The notes beneath the pieces were generated by a model, which worked only from the letters and a program-made list of their open reading frames with translations, was not told the DNA's origin and did no database searches. A stretch of DNA of 64,000 bases from Pseudalkalibacillus hwajinpoensis. Lineage in GTDB: Bacteria; Bacillota; Bacilli; Bacillales; Guptibacillaceae. How positions within the stretch are numbered: position 1 is the first letter of the stretch; each line of letters begins with the position of its first letter. Positions 63,493 to 64,000 of the stretch are shown in pieces. The position numbers and the translations under genes were made by a program. The stretch spans positions 3,100,001 to 3,164,000 of the forward strand of contig NZ_CP156674.1 of the NCBI RefSeq assembly GCF_039851965.1, read 5' to 3'.

Positions 63493-64000
63493 ATGAAAAG
63501 AAAATCTACGATTACGCTTGTATTCACAGTGATAGCACTGGGTTTGATTTTATCCGCGACCGTATTTGCATCTTCGAACGGCGATAGTGTAGCATCCACA
63601 ACCAGCGATAGCGATGCATCCATGACCGACGTTGACGTCGACGGTGCATACACGCCGGACATGTCCAATGGAGCAGACAACTTTTACCAGAGCGAGGAGG
63701 TAACCATGCAGAAGGTTTCATTTGAAAATCAATACAACATGGAGGTTGCGGGGAATGTTTTTATTCCCAAAGATTTGAACAAAAACAAAAAACATCCTGC
63801 GATCATTGTCGGACATCCTATGGGCGCAGTAAAAGAGCAAAGTGCGAATTTGTATGCCCAGAAAATGGCTGAACGGGGATTCGTTACTTTGTCCTTGGAT
63901 TTGTCTTTCTGGGGAGAGAGTGAGGGTCAGCCACGCAACGCAGTGTCACCAGATATCTATGCCGAGGATTTCAGTGCCGCGGTCGATTATCTGGACACCC
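63493..64000 (+). CDS. Secreted alpha/beta hydrolase (partial)
   Basis: From ATG 63493 the frame leaves the right edge after 169 codons. A signal peptide (MKRKSTITLVFTVIALGLIL ... SATVFA) is followed by an acidic Asp/Ser/Thr-rich linker of about 45 residues (SSNGDSVASTTSDSDASMTD), and then the beginning of an alpha/beta hydrolase of the dienelactone-hydrolase type (HPAIIVGHPMGAVKEQSANL, GFVTLSLDLSFWGES). The catalytic Ser lies beyond the window. The linker resembles a spacer in halophile surface proteins. The ribosome site is AAGAAAGGG. The divergent LysR gene is its likely regulator. Confidence 0.8.
   Translation, partial: MKRKSTITLVFTVIALGLILSATVFASSNGDSVASTTSDSDASMTDVDVDGAYTPDMSNGADNFYQSEEVTMQKVSFENQYNMEVAGNVFIPKDLNKNKKHPAIIVGHPMGAVKEQSANLYAQKMAERGFVTLSLDLSFWGESEGQPRNAVSPDIYAEDFSAAVDYLDT

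Noticed and set aside
1..64000. CRISPR arrays and rRNA genes
   Set aside because: No regularly spaced identical repeats with unique spacers and no rRNA-like sequence were seen on reading the window.

Overview
The window looks like a low-G+C, Gram-positive, spore-former-type chromosome of the Bacillaceae, possibly a halotolerant genus near Halobacillus or Virgibacillus. The grounds are strong AGGAGG ribosome sites, frequent TTG/GTG starts, lipoprotein signal peptides and the gene families present. The species cannot be fixed from the sequence alone. Almost all of it is accessory DNA: four or five mobile or island segments placed end to end, with several relics between them.

Region A (1 to about 34.5 kb) is an integrative conjugative element (ICE) whose left end lies outside the window. 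From the left it holds a GHKL ATPase fused to a zinc-metallopeptidase-like domain, a lipoprotein gene broken by an amber codon, and a DUF1643-like/nuclease fusion. A control region follows: a divergent XRE repressor and an excisionase with five identical-pattern 15-bp operators. Next come a DnaD-like replication protein and a type IV secretion (conjugation) operon: VirB2-like, VirD4, VirB6, VirB3, VirB4, a transglycosylase/M23 peptidase and VirB8-like proteins. Then come a candidate oriT, a MobP2-type relaxase module and an ArdC-like antirestriction protein. The cargo is a defence island. The first system is a three-gene, higher-G+C module: an MmeI-like methyltransferase, an SF2 helicase and a GIY-YIG (T5orf172-type) nuclease. 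The second is a three-gene ABC-three-component-like system: a nuclease-like effector, a small middle protein and a Rad50-like ATPase. The element ends at a tRNA 3' fragment at 34461-34492.

Region B (34.5-51.2 kb) starts with a decayed tyrosine integrase and remnants of a permease and a transposase. It then carries a fructan-type operon: LacI regulator, sugar ABC transporter, GH32 hydrolase, a fructokinase of the ROK family and an inulin fructotransferase/difructose-anhydride hydrolase-like beta-helix enzyme. It ends in a graveyard: a beta-helix pseudogene, a DASS transporter and a tricarballylate dehydrogenase fragment, a truncated TPR-like gene, a 94%-like copy of the nuclease end found at 3.7 kb, and another broken nuclease.

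Region C (51.4-62.0 kb) is bounded on both sides by an 18-bp repeat that encodes the GroEL C-terminus (GMGGMM), each copy followed by a similar terminator. Inside are an ArsR-type regulator, a sugar ABC transporter, a GH2 glycosidase, and KDPGal aldolase, kinase and galactonate dehydratase genes. These form a De Ley-Doudoroff galactonate route. Region D (62-64 kb) holds a LysR regulator and the start of a secreted alpha/beta hydrolase.
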